Shown: positions 1 to 11,481 of the stretch, in pieces
How positions within the stretch are numbered: position 1 is the stretch's first letter
Layout: each line of letters opens with the position of its first letter
NCBI GenBank assembly: GCA_037367405.1
Contig: JAZKJV010000385.1
Span: 186,001 to 250,000, forward strand
Reading direction: 5' to 3'
Source of the DNA: Ottelia alismoides
Lineage: Eukaryota; Streptophyta; Magnoliopsida; Alismatales; Hydrocharitaceae
DNA: 64,000 nucleotides
Program-made: the position numbers and the translations under genes
The notes under the pieces: generated by a model
The model's input: the letters and a program-made list of their open reading frames with translations, nothing else
The model's database searches: none
Told to the model about the DNA's origin: nothing

Positions 1-270
1 GTTTCTTGTTTTTATATGAAATATGTCAATACTCTGTTTTAAAATTTCCAATAAAACGAAGGACTTCGAAATTCTCTTTAGACTAAAAGTCCAAATTTTC
101 ATACATTTAATTGTTTCATACTGGTTACTAATATCATTTACCATATTACAATATGATCCAAGTTTTTGTACTTACTATATTTACTAATCAAAGCATTTTC
201 GAATTACTTATTCTTTACGTTATACTTACTATTAAGCTATTGATTCAAGCATTTGTACTTACTACATTTA
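1..270. other. AT-rich flank, no gene seen
   Basis: The stretch is AT-rich and has stop codons in all frames. I recognise no coding or structural feature. It ends with the TTA that serves as left target-site duplication of the MITE that follows. Confidence 0.5.
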
Positions 271-1333
271 GGGTGTGTTTGGTGTGTGGGTTAGACCGGG
301 TTAAACTGGTAGAGGGTAACCTATTTTTGTGTTTTGGTAATCTGATAGAGGGTTAAACTGGGGGTGGGTTTGTTGTGATGTGTGTATTGAAATTTAAAGA
401 AGTGAGTAGTTATTGTGATGTGATTGTATTGGAGTTTGGAAAAATGAGTAGAAGTTGAGTAGTTTATAATTTTTATATGATATGATGGTATAATATATTA
501 TTTTTTGACGGAGCGGATGAAAGAGAACTAATTTAAATAGCCTTCTTTTGCTTATTTTATTTTCATTTTTTTATTTTTTTCCATAACTTCCATTCTTCCT
601 TACTTCTTCCACTACGCCTCCAACACCCATTCCAACATCTCCAACACCCATTCCACCCTGCCTCTTTCCTAGCTCCCACTTCTCCATCCTTCTTAATCCT
701 ATTATCCTCCATAATTTTCCATTTATCCATCAAGCACGATCATGGAAGGTCCAACCCCATTGGTTGCTCTTGTGACAGCGGAGAGCAGTGTAGGTTGAGC
801 GACAACGACCTTGTCTTGTTCATAGGCATGATCCACGACACTAGTCCCGGGTAGCAATGAGCTTCCAACTTTGCCGCAGAGCTTCTTGGCCTCATATCAA
901 GACTAATCGAGGGGAAAGTCAGGAGCAATGACCATCACACTCCAAACCCTTTCGACGACCGCAGGTGCTCTAATGATACATTCCACATATGCAGCAGAAC
1001 TCCTTTCCAGTAGAGAAGTCCTAGATCCACCTCCTGCAATAGAAGAGAACTCTGCACCATGGTAACGAGAAAGAGTACGATTGCATATTTCCTGAGGTGT
1101 TGTGTTGGTTCCGTAGTTATTGTGATGTGATTGTATTAGAGTTTGGAAAAGTGAGTATAAGTCGAGTAGTTTATAATTTTTATATGATATGATGGTATAA
1201 TATATTATTTTTTGATGGAGCGGATGAAAAAGAATTAATTTATTTAAGGCATTAAAAAAGGGAAAAAGTGAGGCCCACATTGGTGAGAGGAAAAATAGGG
1301 TAAGGAGGTTTAACACCCTAGCCGAACAGCCCC
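271..1333. mobile_element. PIF/Harbinger (Tourist-like) MITE, copy 1, enlarged
   Basis: Both ends carry imperfect inverted repeats: GGGTGTGTTTGGTG on the left, and the reverse complement of ...GCCGAACAGCCCC on the right. The element is flanked by the 3-bp duplication TTA (268-270 and 1334-1336), the usual target of this superfamily. The same family occurs at 18350-18730 in opposite orientation and a relative sits at 9446-9757. This copy is about 1.06 kb, against about 0.38 kb for its sister. The excess is an unrelated segment (about 541-1108) bracketed by two direct copies of roughly 140 bp of MITE interior (about 402-540 and 1109-1246). There is no transposase, so it is non-autonomous. Confidence 0.75.
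541..1108. other. Unrelated segment carried inside MITE copy 1
   Basis: This stretch is absent from the sister MITE at 18350-18730 and is less AT-rich than the MITE. It starts with pyrimidine-rich repeats (CCAACACCCATTCCA type) and continues into sequence of mixed composition with short open stretches on the minus strand. It may be a captured host fragment, or DNA trapped between two MITE copies that inserted near each other. I recognise no protein with confidence. Confidence 0.4.
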
Positions 1334-1336
1334 TTA

Positions 1337-2820
1337 TTGATCCAAGGATTTTTGAGTTATGTACTCTCAAGATTCACAATGAATGTACATATCATATTTG
1401 TTTGTAATATTTCGACTATGTCTTACTAATATTTCGACAAAAGAATATAAATTATTTCTTTTAAGAAGTGCTGCTAACTACTATTACAAAATTACCATTT
1501 ATATGACATGCCAAAAGGTCCTACCTATAAGCCAGAATTATTAAACATATTTTTGCATATTACTATTCACAACTATATACTTACGACAATGCAATTTTTA
1601 TAACTCAGATTACTATTCCCGTTTTAATTCTTATAACTCGCAACTAAAGATTTACTACTATATTTATTCATTCAAGGTAAGTTAAATGTTTGGATGCTTC
1701 TTATAGTTTAAGGATGAAGACGTGCAAAAAATGAGAAATTGAAAATGTTACACATTCATTAGTAGTGTGATCTACCAATTAACTAGTAATGAAGTAAATG
1801 AGATTTATGTGAAGTAGCGGAGGCAAAATTTGAATATAAAGACATCCCAAGTTTCTATTAAAGATCATTGTGTGCTTTCAAAGTGCAGACGCGAGAAGAA
1901 CGTCTTAGAAAATAATGTCAATAACTATTTTCTTTTATATAACTGATGATGTTTTGATAATGTTTAAAATTCAACTGATCAGTAAGTTCGAATGCATTTA
2001 TAAGTAAATAATTGTATTAAATCAATAAGTTCATGCACTTCCATTTGTAATAGCAAATCATATGTGAATATCAATAATAGATATAAGAAACATAACATTC
2101 CATGTTATGTTTGTAACATCAAACGAATCAATTGTAACAGATAATATTTCTCAACAAATTTGATTGTAACTTATAAGAAAATTTATTTTAATAAATTATT
2201 ACATATCACTAGTTAACTCGTTTCAAATAGTTCTTTAATTTGTTTTTATCACATACGTAATATTTTTCAGTAAATTATAATCTAATGAACAGTAACCGAA
2301 CAATATTCATTAGTAAATCAGTAACTCTTAGTCCTGACAATTATTACAAATATATCACTAAAAAATTTGTATATCAGTAACTTTTGTGTTATGCTTTGTA
2401 ATGTCTCAAAATATATCCGTATTTTTTACGAGACATCAATAAAGTTTGCATTTTTTATTCATTTGCCAACATATGCTAGTAATTTGTAGGTTTATAAAGG
2501 TGTTGGAAACATACATTTTAACTTATGTAAGATTTAACACGTGGAAATAATTAATAGCGAAAAGGTTTACACTCCAAAACTGTAAGACATGGAGACGTCA
2601 GTGCATTCCTAAATTGTTTCCCTTCAAATCATGGATTCGTTTATTTGGAATGTTTCAAATACAATTAGTAATAACGGTTGCTACCAATTTTCCATACATG
2701 TCATCCTACAAATAAAGAATCTTCAAGTTGGATTATATTATCATGTTGGTTCATCATACTTGATATATGGCAGGAATTGAATACGCACTAAGTCCTCATG
2801 AGCTCAGTGCTCATGGGATA
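1337..2820. other. AT-rich intergenic or intronic DNA
   Basis: The sequence is very AT-rich with dense stop codons on both strands. I saw no exon, LTR terminus or inverted repeat that I could support. Confidence 0.5.
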
Positions 2821-2851
2821 AGCCCTATATATATATATAGAGAGAGAGAGA

Positions 2852-2993
2852 GGAGTGATCCTATGAGCGCAAAAAATTGTGAGAGCATGAGACGAATGAT
2901 TCTGGACCACATGATTCTATTTTCTCTCTCATGTTCTTTTCTCTCCTGGGTGAATCATGCTCTCACAACTTTTTGCTCTCATAGGATCACTCC
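2852..2993. mobile_element. Short hairpin MITE flanked by (TA)n, Micron-like
   Basis: About 39 bp at 2852-2890 is the near-perfect reverse complement of 2955-2993 (AGGAGTGATCCTATGAG at each end, about two mismatches), with a loop of about 64 bp. The element has TATATATA plus a GA run on the left (about 2826-2851) and a TA run on the right (2994-3011). A short inverted-repeat element embedded in TA microsatellite is the hallmark of the Micron MITEs described in rice. The superfamily here is not certain. Confidence 0.6.
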
Positions 2994-3099
2994 TATATAT
3001 ATATATATATATGGGAAAAAGGAATATACTCCTTGGGAGCATTTAACTTGCATGCTCACACCCTTTCTTCCCAATATTTTTAATTTTTTTGAAACGAAA

Positions 3100-3875
3100 C
3101 TTCCAAGAATTTAGATCATTCTATGTCACCATGGTGCCATTCAAAATTCAACTTAATTCGAGATTTAGGTAGTCCATCAAGACTACCAAATTTTAATGGT
3201 CTCAGAATTGCTGAAATTGATCGCGTTCTCTTGACCGGCTCAACATCCCAAAACTAGTATCTTCTAATTAGTGCATCAACCGACCTCCTTTGCAAATGGC
3301 CAAACCATCTTAACTGTTTTCTCACATCTTATCCTCTATCAGAGCTACACCAAATTTTCGTGTAATCGCATCACTCTGAATCCGATCTTTTTGTGTATGA
3401 TCATACATCCACCTTAGCATTTTCGTTTCTACTTCTATCATTCTCTACACATGTCTATGGTTTACAGGCCAACATTCTGATCCATAGATCACAAGTCTCA
3501 CGGCTACTTTCTAATACTTTCCTTTGACTTCAAAGGGATTTTTCTTATCATAAAAAATAGTAAAGGCTCCTATCCACTTTAACCAACCTGCATTTACTCT
3601 ATGAGTAACATCTCCATCAATTTCCCCATCCTGTTGCAAAATAGATACCAAGTATCTAAGAGAATCTCTCTTCTGAATGCTATCATCTCCAATCTTCTCC
3701 TCGAGTCCATCGTTGACTCCATCAAATGTGCATTCTATATGATCAGCCTTAGCCCCAACTCTACAAAATCCTTTACCCTCTAAGGCATGCCCTCAAACCT
3801 TCATCTTCTTATTTACACCATCTCTTGTTCATTAATCAACATAATATCATCGGCGAACAACATACACCATGGTAT
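3100..3875 (-). pseudogene. RTE-type LINE reverse transcriptase, C-terminal part
   Basis: Read on the minus strand this continues the RT piece at 18284-18760, from which it was separated by insertion of the 14.4-kb Copia. Just inside the junction the frame gives the catalytic box FADDIMLINEQE. Further on are decayed equivalents of conserved RTE C-terminal motifs (SILQQDGEIDGDV, GWLKW, GSECWPV, MLRWMYDHTQKDRI). Several stop codons and frame slips are present. The 3' end is poorly defined near 3100-3230. This is an RNA-directed DNA polymerase remnant with no host role. Confidence 0.75.
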
Positions 3876-5274
3876 TGAACGCTAGGGTTTAGTCCTTAGC
3901 GCATCACAGAAGCGTGTAGGTCTTATCATATATGACCTAGGGCAACTAGTCATACTAGTTGATTCGGAAAGACAAAATTAAATTTTTTTTAAGAGATAAA
4001 ACCACATGATTCGAGAACACCTCTCAAGTCATTTCATTAAAATCACAAACAAGTTATAGGAACACCTCTTAAAGCGTGGTTGTGATCGTTGTCTCTAAAG
4101 TAAAAGACCTGATATCTCAAGTCCGATCCACCGGAGGAGATGATTGCGAGCGTGTAAATGAGATGTGCGCCTCTTGTAATCCAAGTCGGTGATCCGAGCA
4201 ATGAATTTCCTACTTTCGTCTCACTAAATCTGATGTCTTCTTTATAAGCAAGGGACACCGAAGAAGACGGATATCCACGAGTGGTCGATCAAGCACAATG
4301 CATAGCGACGACGATGACGTTCTCTAGGTCAAGGTGTGGACGGAACACTTGAGTACGAGAAGGTGCTCTTCTTTTTCCTTAATTGAGAGATCCCATATCT
4401 CTCCATAAATCTCACATGTGCAACAACAATTATTGTAGAATAATTCACAAAAAAATCAATTTTATTTTGTGATAATTTCAATCATGTCATTGACAAATTG
4501 TGAATCATATTCACCCAACCAAAATAAAATGTAAATTACATTTAAAATTAATTGTCCAATATGAATCTAATTCGCATCAACGTTTAATTCGTAAATACCA
4601 ATTTTAATAAACTCTCTCTCTAATATATTATAAAACACATTTATAATATATATGATTTATATGGATAGTGATATCCACATTATTCATATCGTTGATAATT
4701 AAATCATATTTAATTACCGTGAATATACATCCTCATGTATATAAATAATATGAATAATATTCACATTATTCATGACAATTAAATAATATTTAGTTATCAA
4801 TTTTTGAATGCTCAAATATAGTATCAACAAAGGAATTATTCTCAAATTCTTTCAAGAATAATGAGCTTTCTTCGTGGATACCTAGAGATAAGGACAGGGC
4901 AATTGTGCGTTCCATGTATAGCAACTTGGATATTGAGATCATATCTCAAATTAAGATCTCGGGAACCTCTCAAAGATGTTTGATTAAATCAAAGCCGTAA
5001 ATCAAATCTTCTCATTGCCTAAATCATATTCTGATCAATGTCCAACATTTGGACTAAGATTAAATTACTTATCTACTGAGAGGAGTCACTAACATCCAAA
5101 CATGTTTCATCACTCTCTTGGAAAGGAAGTGTCATGGTTATACAATCATTTATTCACATCACTCTCGAGTATTACTAATACATGTACACTATGCATAATG
5201 GAAGACCTAGAATAAACCTTAACTTTTAGATCACTTTTTAGATTGTCTTCTTCAGGATTTTATCATAAAATTTC

Positions 5275-5703
5275 TGATGCAGATGGAAAAATCCAATCAT
5301 GAAAAATATTTGTATGGTGAAGAAATTTAGAGAGGAGAGGAATGTGCCAGTTGCGCAGGTTTTGGAGATGAATTGTTAAGATCCATTGAGAGAGAGAGAG
5401 ATAAACTCAATTTTCAAATAATCTGAACTTAATTACTTAAACAAATGCCTATCATCCCCTTTAAATAGGAGGGGTGGGATTACAAAAATAGAAAGTGAAT
5501 CAAATTCAAAATACAATTCTAATTGATCATAATTGACTCTAAACGATTCTAATTGACTCTCAACTAATTTTACCTACCAAAAACATGGAGATTGCGATCT
5601 CGATTTATTTAAATAAAATACGCAATCAATTAAGAACCGGAAACCTAAATCAACCTTCTACTTTAATTCGATTTGACCTATCAATTTGGGAAAGATTGCA
5701 TCA
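5275..5703 (-). repeat. 3' LTR of element A
   Basis: The two ends are TGATGCA and TGCATCA. The interior matches the LTRs at 6889-7375, 10993-11481, 36868-37781 and 39445-39912, with the shared landmark TTGGTAGATAAAATTA in reverse complement. Confidence 0.8.
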
Positions 5704-6427
5704 ATTCTCCTTCACTTGAAAAAAAAATCATCTCCTGACAAATTGCTCGATCTTCGATCCATCAGTGGAGAATTGCATATTGGATTGGTTGAGCAGATAT
5801 CCCCAATTTCGCTCTTTTTCATGTTACGTTTATAATTTCTTTCCACTGAGGGGTATGGCTGCAAAAGTTCTACCCCTTCACTTAAAATATCTTTTCCTAA
5901 GTTACCTCCCTCTTTAATATTTAAAAAAGAAGTTTTGGATGGAGGTAAATTTTGTGTCTATTCCCGTGGGATTCGAATTTTCTTGAGGATACACATGTTA
6001 GGTTTTTTCGTCCAGCAATAACATGGCGGCGACGGGCTGCGTCGGGCGACCATAAGTGAAGGCGGTGGCAGGATGGGCGCAGCTGGGGTCAAGGGTGACG
6101 CGTGCGGCAGTGACGACGATCTCAGCATGAGGTGTTGGTGCGCAGGGTTGGGAGGAGTCGTGTGTGCCTCGCAATGCTGGGGATGGGTCGACCATGACAT
6201 TGGCGGTAGGGAGGAAAAACCATCGTTGGCAACGACGGTGACTACTGTGGAGGCGGTACACAGGTGATGTGCAAACCGCGTGTGAGGCGTGGCCACCCCC
6301 AAGAATAGACCCTCGATACCCCACAAGCAACGCTCGTAATGGCTTTCTAGTCTGCGGTGATGCTCCAATATCGGCGAGACGACGTTAATATTGGAAGAAG
6401 GTATCGAAGTTAGCAATGAAGTTGCCG

Positions 6428-6721
6428 TTACAGAAGAATGAACCGGTGCCCGCAACTCTCGGGGTATGGGTGTTGGTGGTGTGGGGACTTCCTAGACTTC
6501 GAAAGATGAGAGATCGAGAACCTCATATTTTTCATCTTTGGAACCTTCATCGAAGATGTGTCTTGTATCCTCCTTTTCTTCTTGATTTGAAGGTATATCA
6601 TAAAATCCTCTTCCAAAAAGTAAATACCTTTATTTTCTGGATCAAAATCACATTGTATCGAGGAAACAATGGTCTGATTTGTGTTATTGACTAGTGATTT
6701 TTCCTCGATTAATGTGTCCAC
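6428..6721 (-). pseudogene. Conserved ORF-like segment of element A
   Basis: The minus-strand reading contains a pattern (NNTNQTIVSSIQCDFDPEN) that recurs in element C at 37796-38065 as NDKNQSIASAIQLDLDLEN. A second acidic pattern, DEGSKDEKYEVLD in another frame here, is matched in C by DEGPIFNESLTDEKLEVVD. Two copies far apart in the window therefore kept a protein-like segment. It shows no RT, integrase, protease or zinc-knuckle motif. It may be what is left of a gag-type protein; the function is unknown. Confidence 0.45.
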
Positions 6722-6888
6722 CCATGCTTAAACTTATAAACATGATAAGAGGCGGTGCTTGAACTTTTGTTGATGCGAACTCACATGCGAGCCATGGGAG
6801 AGGAGACTCAGATCGAACTTCAAGCGTCAATACTCAATCGGATCGTTGAATCATAAGAATGATACGGTTGTCGTGTTTTGATACTAAA

Positions 6889-7375
6889 TAATGCAGATAA
6901 AAAACAACCAACGGAGGAAAATAATTTTGACGGTGGAAATATTTGGTGGAGACAAAATTAGAGGGCGGGAGAAGAGAAGAACGCGCCAGTTGCGCAGGAT
7001 TTTGGAGACAAACCGCGAAGATCACGCTGAGAGAGATAGAGAGAGATGGAGATAAACTCTTTTTTCATATAATATGAATTTAATTACTTAAACAAATGCC
7101 TACCAGCCCTTTTATAAAGGAGGAGTGAGATTACAAAAATAGAAAGTGAATCAAATTCAAAATAAAATCCTAATTGACTCTAACTGATTCTAATTGACTC
7201 TTAACTAACTTTATCTACCAAAAATGTTGAGATTACAATCTCAATTTATTTAAATAAAACAAGCAAAGTAATTAAAATACCTAATTAGAGACGAGAAACC
7301 TTAATTTGAAAAATCCCCAAATCTGCAGTTTTCTTCAATTCGATTCGCCCTGTCAAATTGAGAATAATCGCATCA
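6889..7375 (-). repeat. 5' LTR of element A
   Basis: The left end is TAATGCA, a one-base variant of TGATGCA; the right end is CGCATCA. The reverse complement of a degenerate tRNA-Met primer site (GTTTTGATACTAA) lies directly to its left. Confidence 0.75.
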
Positions 7376-7867
7376 GTTTCTCATTTGATCATTGGAAGTT
7401 GGTATCGATCATATACTTTCCAAAAGCATATATCATACCTAGGTATTGATCATATAGTTTCCAAAAGCGCATATCATACCTACAAATTCAATCAAGCTTT
7501 CAAACCGAGACAAATGTGCACGGAATTTGATCCCAATATCTCATGAGTGAGCTCATGTCTTCCGATTCAGTAATGAACATGTACGATCCCTTCGAGAGAT
7601 CGTATTACTCATATGCCCTTGTATGAACACCAGTGCATCGGTTTATAGACCTTGAATAGGTCATCAACCTATCGATCTGGTAAATGTACATACTTAGACA
7701 TAAAGTAACATATATATATCTCTGGTCATAGGATGTTTGTATCGTGACAGTATACGACATAGGTCTTGGTTATGTTGATCTCGTTAAGTTAAACCTTTTA
7801 CCTAACTTATTTAACATCTCCGAATCTCTATTCTTATGCAGAAGACCTACATCAAGAAGTCGGTCAG

Positions 7868-8308
7868 ACTCTGGATGTCGCACTGGCCCGTGATTGCGCG
7901 TTCCTTTGGGGGCTCCGCTTACCTGCTAGGATCACCTTCTTCCTCTGGGTTTTTCGACATCGAAGACTGATGACCCGCGATCGATGCGCCTCCCTTCTCC
8001 ACTCCTCCAACACTCTTTGTCAGCTCTGTGGGCTGTCTGATGAATCGGCGGACCACCTTTTCTTCCTTTGCACTTCGGTCTCCCGGATCTGGGATGAGGT
8101 CGCTTGGGCTCGATCAGCCAATACGGTGGACTTCTGCGACATCCTCTGGGCCAACAGAAGAAGACCCCGCTCGCATCTGCTTGGCCCTCTGGCGCGCCTT
8201 TGGTCGATCTGGAGGGCCCGCAATGACACTATCTTCTCGGGTGCGCGCTTCTACGTGGAGAACGTCAATACCGCGGCATCGATATTAATCGCTGACTGGT
8301 CTACGTAG
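7868..8308 (+). pseudogene. LINE ORF2 C-terminal fragment (zf-RVT domain)
   Basis: An open frame runs from the insertion point to a stop at 8308. It encodes the C-terminal zinc-binding domain that follows the RT in plant L1-type LINEs: FLWGLRLPARITFFLWVF, then CQLCGLSDESADHLFFLC with the Cys/His ligands, then LARLWSIWRARND. The homologous end of ORF2 is seen in the elements at 27821-33557 and 39930-45370. The fragment lacks EN and RT because the element is 5'-truncated. No independent function is expected. Confidence 0.85.
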
Positions 8309-8470
8309 TTGGGCCTTGGGGCCGGTTGCCGTTTTCTTTCTCTGACCTCTCTCTCTTCCTTCTTTCTTCCCCTCCTCCGTCTGTAAGTATCTCGCACTAT
8401 TCTTTATTTATAATATTTTTGGGGTGAACACCATCGCGTGTCTCCCCCTTTTTGGAGCTTCAAAAAAAAA
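7869..8470 (+). mobile_element. 5'-truncated L1-type LINE insertion
   Basis: A 14-bp duplication AGAAGTCGGTCAGA (7855-7868 and 8471-8484) flanks the element, which ends in a run of A after a 3' stem-loop. The sister LTR at about 17975 has the same sequence without the insertion, an in-window empty site. Clean TSD, poly(A) and severe 5' truncation are typical of target-primed reverse transcription. Confidence 0.92.
8421..8447 (+). promoter_or_regulatory. LINE 3'-terminal stem-loop
   Basis: GGGG pairs with CCCC, then ACAC with GTGT across an internal loop. The 27-nt block sits just before the poly(A) tail. The same block occurs at the 3' ends of the LINEs at 27821 and 45370. It is a likely recognition structure for the LINE RT (inference from known plant L1 3' stem-loops). 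Confidence 0.65.
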
Positions 8471-8784
8471 AGAAGTCGGTCAGATATCAACCTTTAGAGA
8501 AGGATTGACATCTCCATCTCAGGCTAGAGATTCTTTCTTAACAATCATTTGACGGTACTTGATGAGTCCTCAATCTAACTCTTTAGATATAATCCAAGCA
8601 CCAGCCTCTATAATTCAACATTTGAATCAACAGTTGTAAGATCATTAAGATGGCCATGGTACATAACCCTAATTTTATTAAGGGACATATTATGCAAATT
8701 AGTTATTCTTCATTTTAGATTTATAAGTGAAGTGCAATAACATTTATTGCATAATGGCTTGTTGTGGGCTCACATGTCTAACGA

Positions 8785-10441
8785 TCTCCCACTAACCCCA
8801 AGAACCATTAATGGGCTAATCTTTAAATCCACATGCATGTGTTAATCATAAGCTATTTAGAAAAATCGCTTTGTAGGCTGACTAGTCACTTTGTTCCTGA
8901 GAGACTGAGCCAGCCCTTTTACAGACTTGCATATCCCCCAGTAACAGTGCTCCCACCAATGTGAACCTTGCATCTTATGCAACCAATAGTCAACCTTGTT
9001 AAAGTAGTTATTGTACCTTTGTCACTATAACTCGATAATTATTATAACCAATGAGTTATACATTTATTCCTGAAGATCTCTAACTCCTCAGATTAAGACA
9101 TAGACTTAGTAGGGTATTTGTAGGTAAGACATTCTATCACTATCTATAAAGTCTTAATTTCTTAACGAAAAGACTATGAGATTACTATCTCAAAAATCTT
9201 GTGCCTTTGAAGGTGTTGGTTATTACGGTAATTTAATGTTTTCTCTCCATAGTAGAATTGCTAATATTTTACTACTCCCACTCCATAGCAGACATCTGAC
9301 CTTTTGTAGGCATATAACATGCACTGAGCTTCCCGTAGCTGGTGCACTAGGACATGTAGCTTTGGCATTCACATCCCCAACTCTTTGAGGTACTAACACT
9401 TTATAAAGGTCAGTACCATATCTTAAGGGAAAGAAGCTTTCTTTGGGGCATGTTTGGTTACTGGGTTGAGCTGGGTTGGGCTAGGTTGGGGTATCCTCCT
9501 GTGAAAAGTAGTTGTTTGGAGGGTTGGGATGGTTGGAATGATAATTCTGATGTGATGTGACATTTATTATGTGTTATATAAACTTTTTAATGATTATAAT
9601 ATATTTTTTATGTTAATAAGTGTATTTAAACAAGGTTAAAAACCATTATACCAAAGAAAATATAAGGTTAATAGAAGCAATCCCAACCCAGGAATGCAGG
9701 GTTGGAGCTGGGGGTATGTTAGGGTACCCCGGGGTACCCTGGCAACCAAACAGGCCCTTGGAGTCTTCCAAAAATGGAATATCTCCAATGTGTACCACTA
9801 ATGTGATGGTCCCAATGTGTTCTTCTCTTCGCTTCTGAACAACTTCTAACTAAGATATAAGAGGCATACTTGAGACATTTTTATCTCAAGGTATGGAACA
9901 ACCAGATCATAGAACACTTATTACCATCCTTATATCACTCCAAATGATTAGGATTTTACTTTATTTTAGCACGATGAACACAATGACACTCCTACTAAGC
10001 TTTACATGGTTCATCAAGATTCTATTTGAAATCATAACCTTTATAATTTCATCAAATCTGATGTTCCCACTACAAGAAGTTTATTTGAGTCCATAGATAG
10101 AGTTCCTTAGCTTGCACACCTTGCATTCTTCAACCATGAAGCTATAGGGCTACTTTCCTCATTGAAATATTCATTGATGAATGCAATCTTGACTTCCATC
10201 TTCCAGATGTCATAGTAGCAATATTCTGATGGATTTAAACATGGTTAATAGAAAGCAAGTCTCATCGCAAGTCATGTCTACTTTCTCTATGTAGCACATG
10301 GCTACGAGCCGTGCTTTTGAAGGTCTCTACCTTCTCATGAGGGTCTCTCTTTATCTTGAAGATCCATTTAGATCGAATGGGTTTGACCCCTATATGTGGA
10401 TCCTCGAGCGTCCATACATAACATTTGTGTATGAAGTCTAC
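8785..10441 (-). pseudogene. Decayed Copia pol (RT to RNase H) of the long-LTR element
   Basis: Minus-strand fragments match Copia RT in the right order. The start of the palm (VKPIRSKWIFKIKRD then EKVETFK) lies at 10441-10262. A decayed equivalent of 'MDVKTAFLNG' follows (MEVKIAFINEYF, about 10215-10180), then NSIYGLK and FDEIIKGYDFK at about 10110-10020. Stops and frame slips interrupt every domain, and a MITE (9446-9757) interrupts the region after the palm. RNase H motifs are not clearly legible. The RT is cut on its 5' side by the LTR element at 10442. Confidence 0.7.
9446..9757. mobile_element. Harbinger-like MITE, relative of copy 1 and 2
   Basis: The ends GGGCATGTTTGGTTACTGGG and ...CCCTGGCAACCAAACAGGCCC are imperfect inverted repeats. 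The flanking triplet TTG is duplicated (9443-9445 and 9758-9760). Length is 312 bp with no coding capacity. It interrupts decayed Copia pol. Confidence 0.65.
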
Positions 10442-11481
10442 TGATGCAATATTTACCAAATTGACAAGTCAAATCGAACTAAAGCAGAGGGCTGATATGA
10501 GGAATTTTCAAATTTGGGATTTTAGTCCTTAATTAGTTATTTTAAAATAGTTGCATATTTAATTTAAATAAATTGAGATCGTAATCTTAACGTTTTTGGT
10601 AGATAAAATTAGTCATGAGTCAATTAGAATCGGTTAGAGTCAATTAGGATCCAATAGGATTTCATTTTGAATTTAATTCACTTTTTATTTTTGTATTCCC
10701 ACCCCTCTTAAAAATAAGGATTTAAAGTGGTTTCAGGAAAATTGCATAGGTATCCCCCTCCTAAAACATTTTATTTAAAGGTTAAAGATGATGGTAACTT
10801 AAGAAGAGATATTCTAATTGGAGGGGTAGAACTTTTGTAGTTATACCCCTTAACGGAAAGAAATTATAAACGTAACATGAAAAAAGAGCAAAATTAGGGA
10901 AATCCAATCAACCAATCCATAAGGAATTCTCCACCGACGGATGGAAGATCGAGCAATTTGTCATGAGACGAATTTTTCAAGCGGAGAAGCATTAATGCAA
11001 TTATTCCTAAATAGATAGGATGTATCGAATTGAAGAAAATTACATATTCGGGAATTTTTCAAATTAGGGTTTCTCATCTTAAATTAGTTATTTTAATTAA
11101 TTTACTTATTTTATTTAAATAAATTGAGATTGTAATCACAATATTTTTGGTAGAAAAATTATTTAAGAGTCAATTAGAACCGATTAGAATCAATTAGGAT
11201 CACTTAGGATTTTATTTTGAATTTGATTCACCTTCTATTTTTGTAATCTCGCCCCTCCTATATAAAGGTATGGTAGCCATTTGTTAAAAATTTCAGATTA
11301 TATGAAAATTGAGTTTATCATTGTCTATCTTCATCTCTCTCAGCACGATCATTGCGATTCGTCTCTAAAATCCTTTGCAACCGAGGCGTTTTTCTCTTCT
11401 CCTGCCCTCTAATTTCTTCTCCACCAAATATTTCCACCGTCAAAATTATTTTCCATCATTGGTTATTATTTATCTGCACCA
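10442..11481 (+). mobile_element. Non-autonomous LTR element B (TGATGCA family), deleted
   Basis: It starts TGATGCA at 10442 and ends TGCACCA at 11481. Flanks TCTAC and ACTAC form a 5-bp duplication with one change. The left LTR is cut at about 10720 and the interior is reduced to about 270 bp, which matches element A (5704-5960) in reverse complement. The right LTR (10993-11481) is complete but starts TAATGCA. It splits the Copia RT of the long-LTR element. Confidence 0.75.
10993..11481 (+). repeat. 3' LTR of element B
   Basis: About 489 bp, collinear with the LTRs of elements A and C. It includes a TATATAAAG box followed by the pyrimidine-rich CTCTCTCAG region shared by all copies. Confidence 0.75.

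Larger units (their letters stand above)
5275..7375 (-). mobile_element. Non-autonomous LTR element A (TGATGCA family)
   Basis: Direct LTRs of about 430-490 bp (5275-5703 and 6889-7375) share the palindromic termini TGATGCA...TGCATCA. On the minus strand a primer-binding site like TGGTATCAAAGC lies beside the 5' LTR (6875-6888, mutated) and a purine tract CAAGTGAAGGAGAAT beside the 3' LTR (5704-5718). Flanking sequences ATTTC and GTTTC are a 5-bp duplication with one change. The insertion lies in the 3' LTR of the long-LTR Copia; the sister LTR at about 17115 is uninterrupted there. The interior lacks pol domains, so this is a LARD-like element. Confidence 0.8.
3876..8784 (-). repeat. 3' LTR of the long-LTR Copia, with insertions
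   Basis: Collinear with 15372-18283 over its whole length once a non-autonomous LTR element (5275-7375) and a LINE (7869-8470) are removed. It starts TGAACGC and ends near ...CATGTCTAACGA. A block of about 380 bp found in the other LTR (about 15845-16225) is missing near 4345-4355, probably a deletion here. Confidence 0.8.

Noticed and set aside
903..1370. 155-codon minus-strand frame with slight resemblance to a PYR/PYL receptor
   Set aside because: Only about a dozen residues resemble the family, the frame spans MITE sequence, and adjoining frames do not continue the homology.
5958..6455. 165-codon minus-strand frame, Ser/Pro/His-rich
   Set aside because: Low-complexity interior of a non-autonomous LTR element; no domain, and overlapping frames are equally long.
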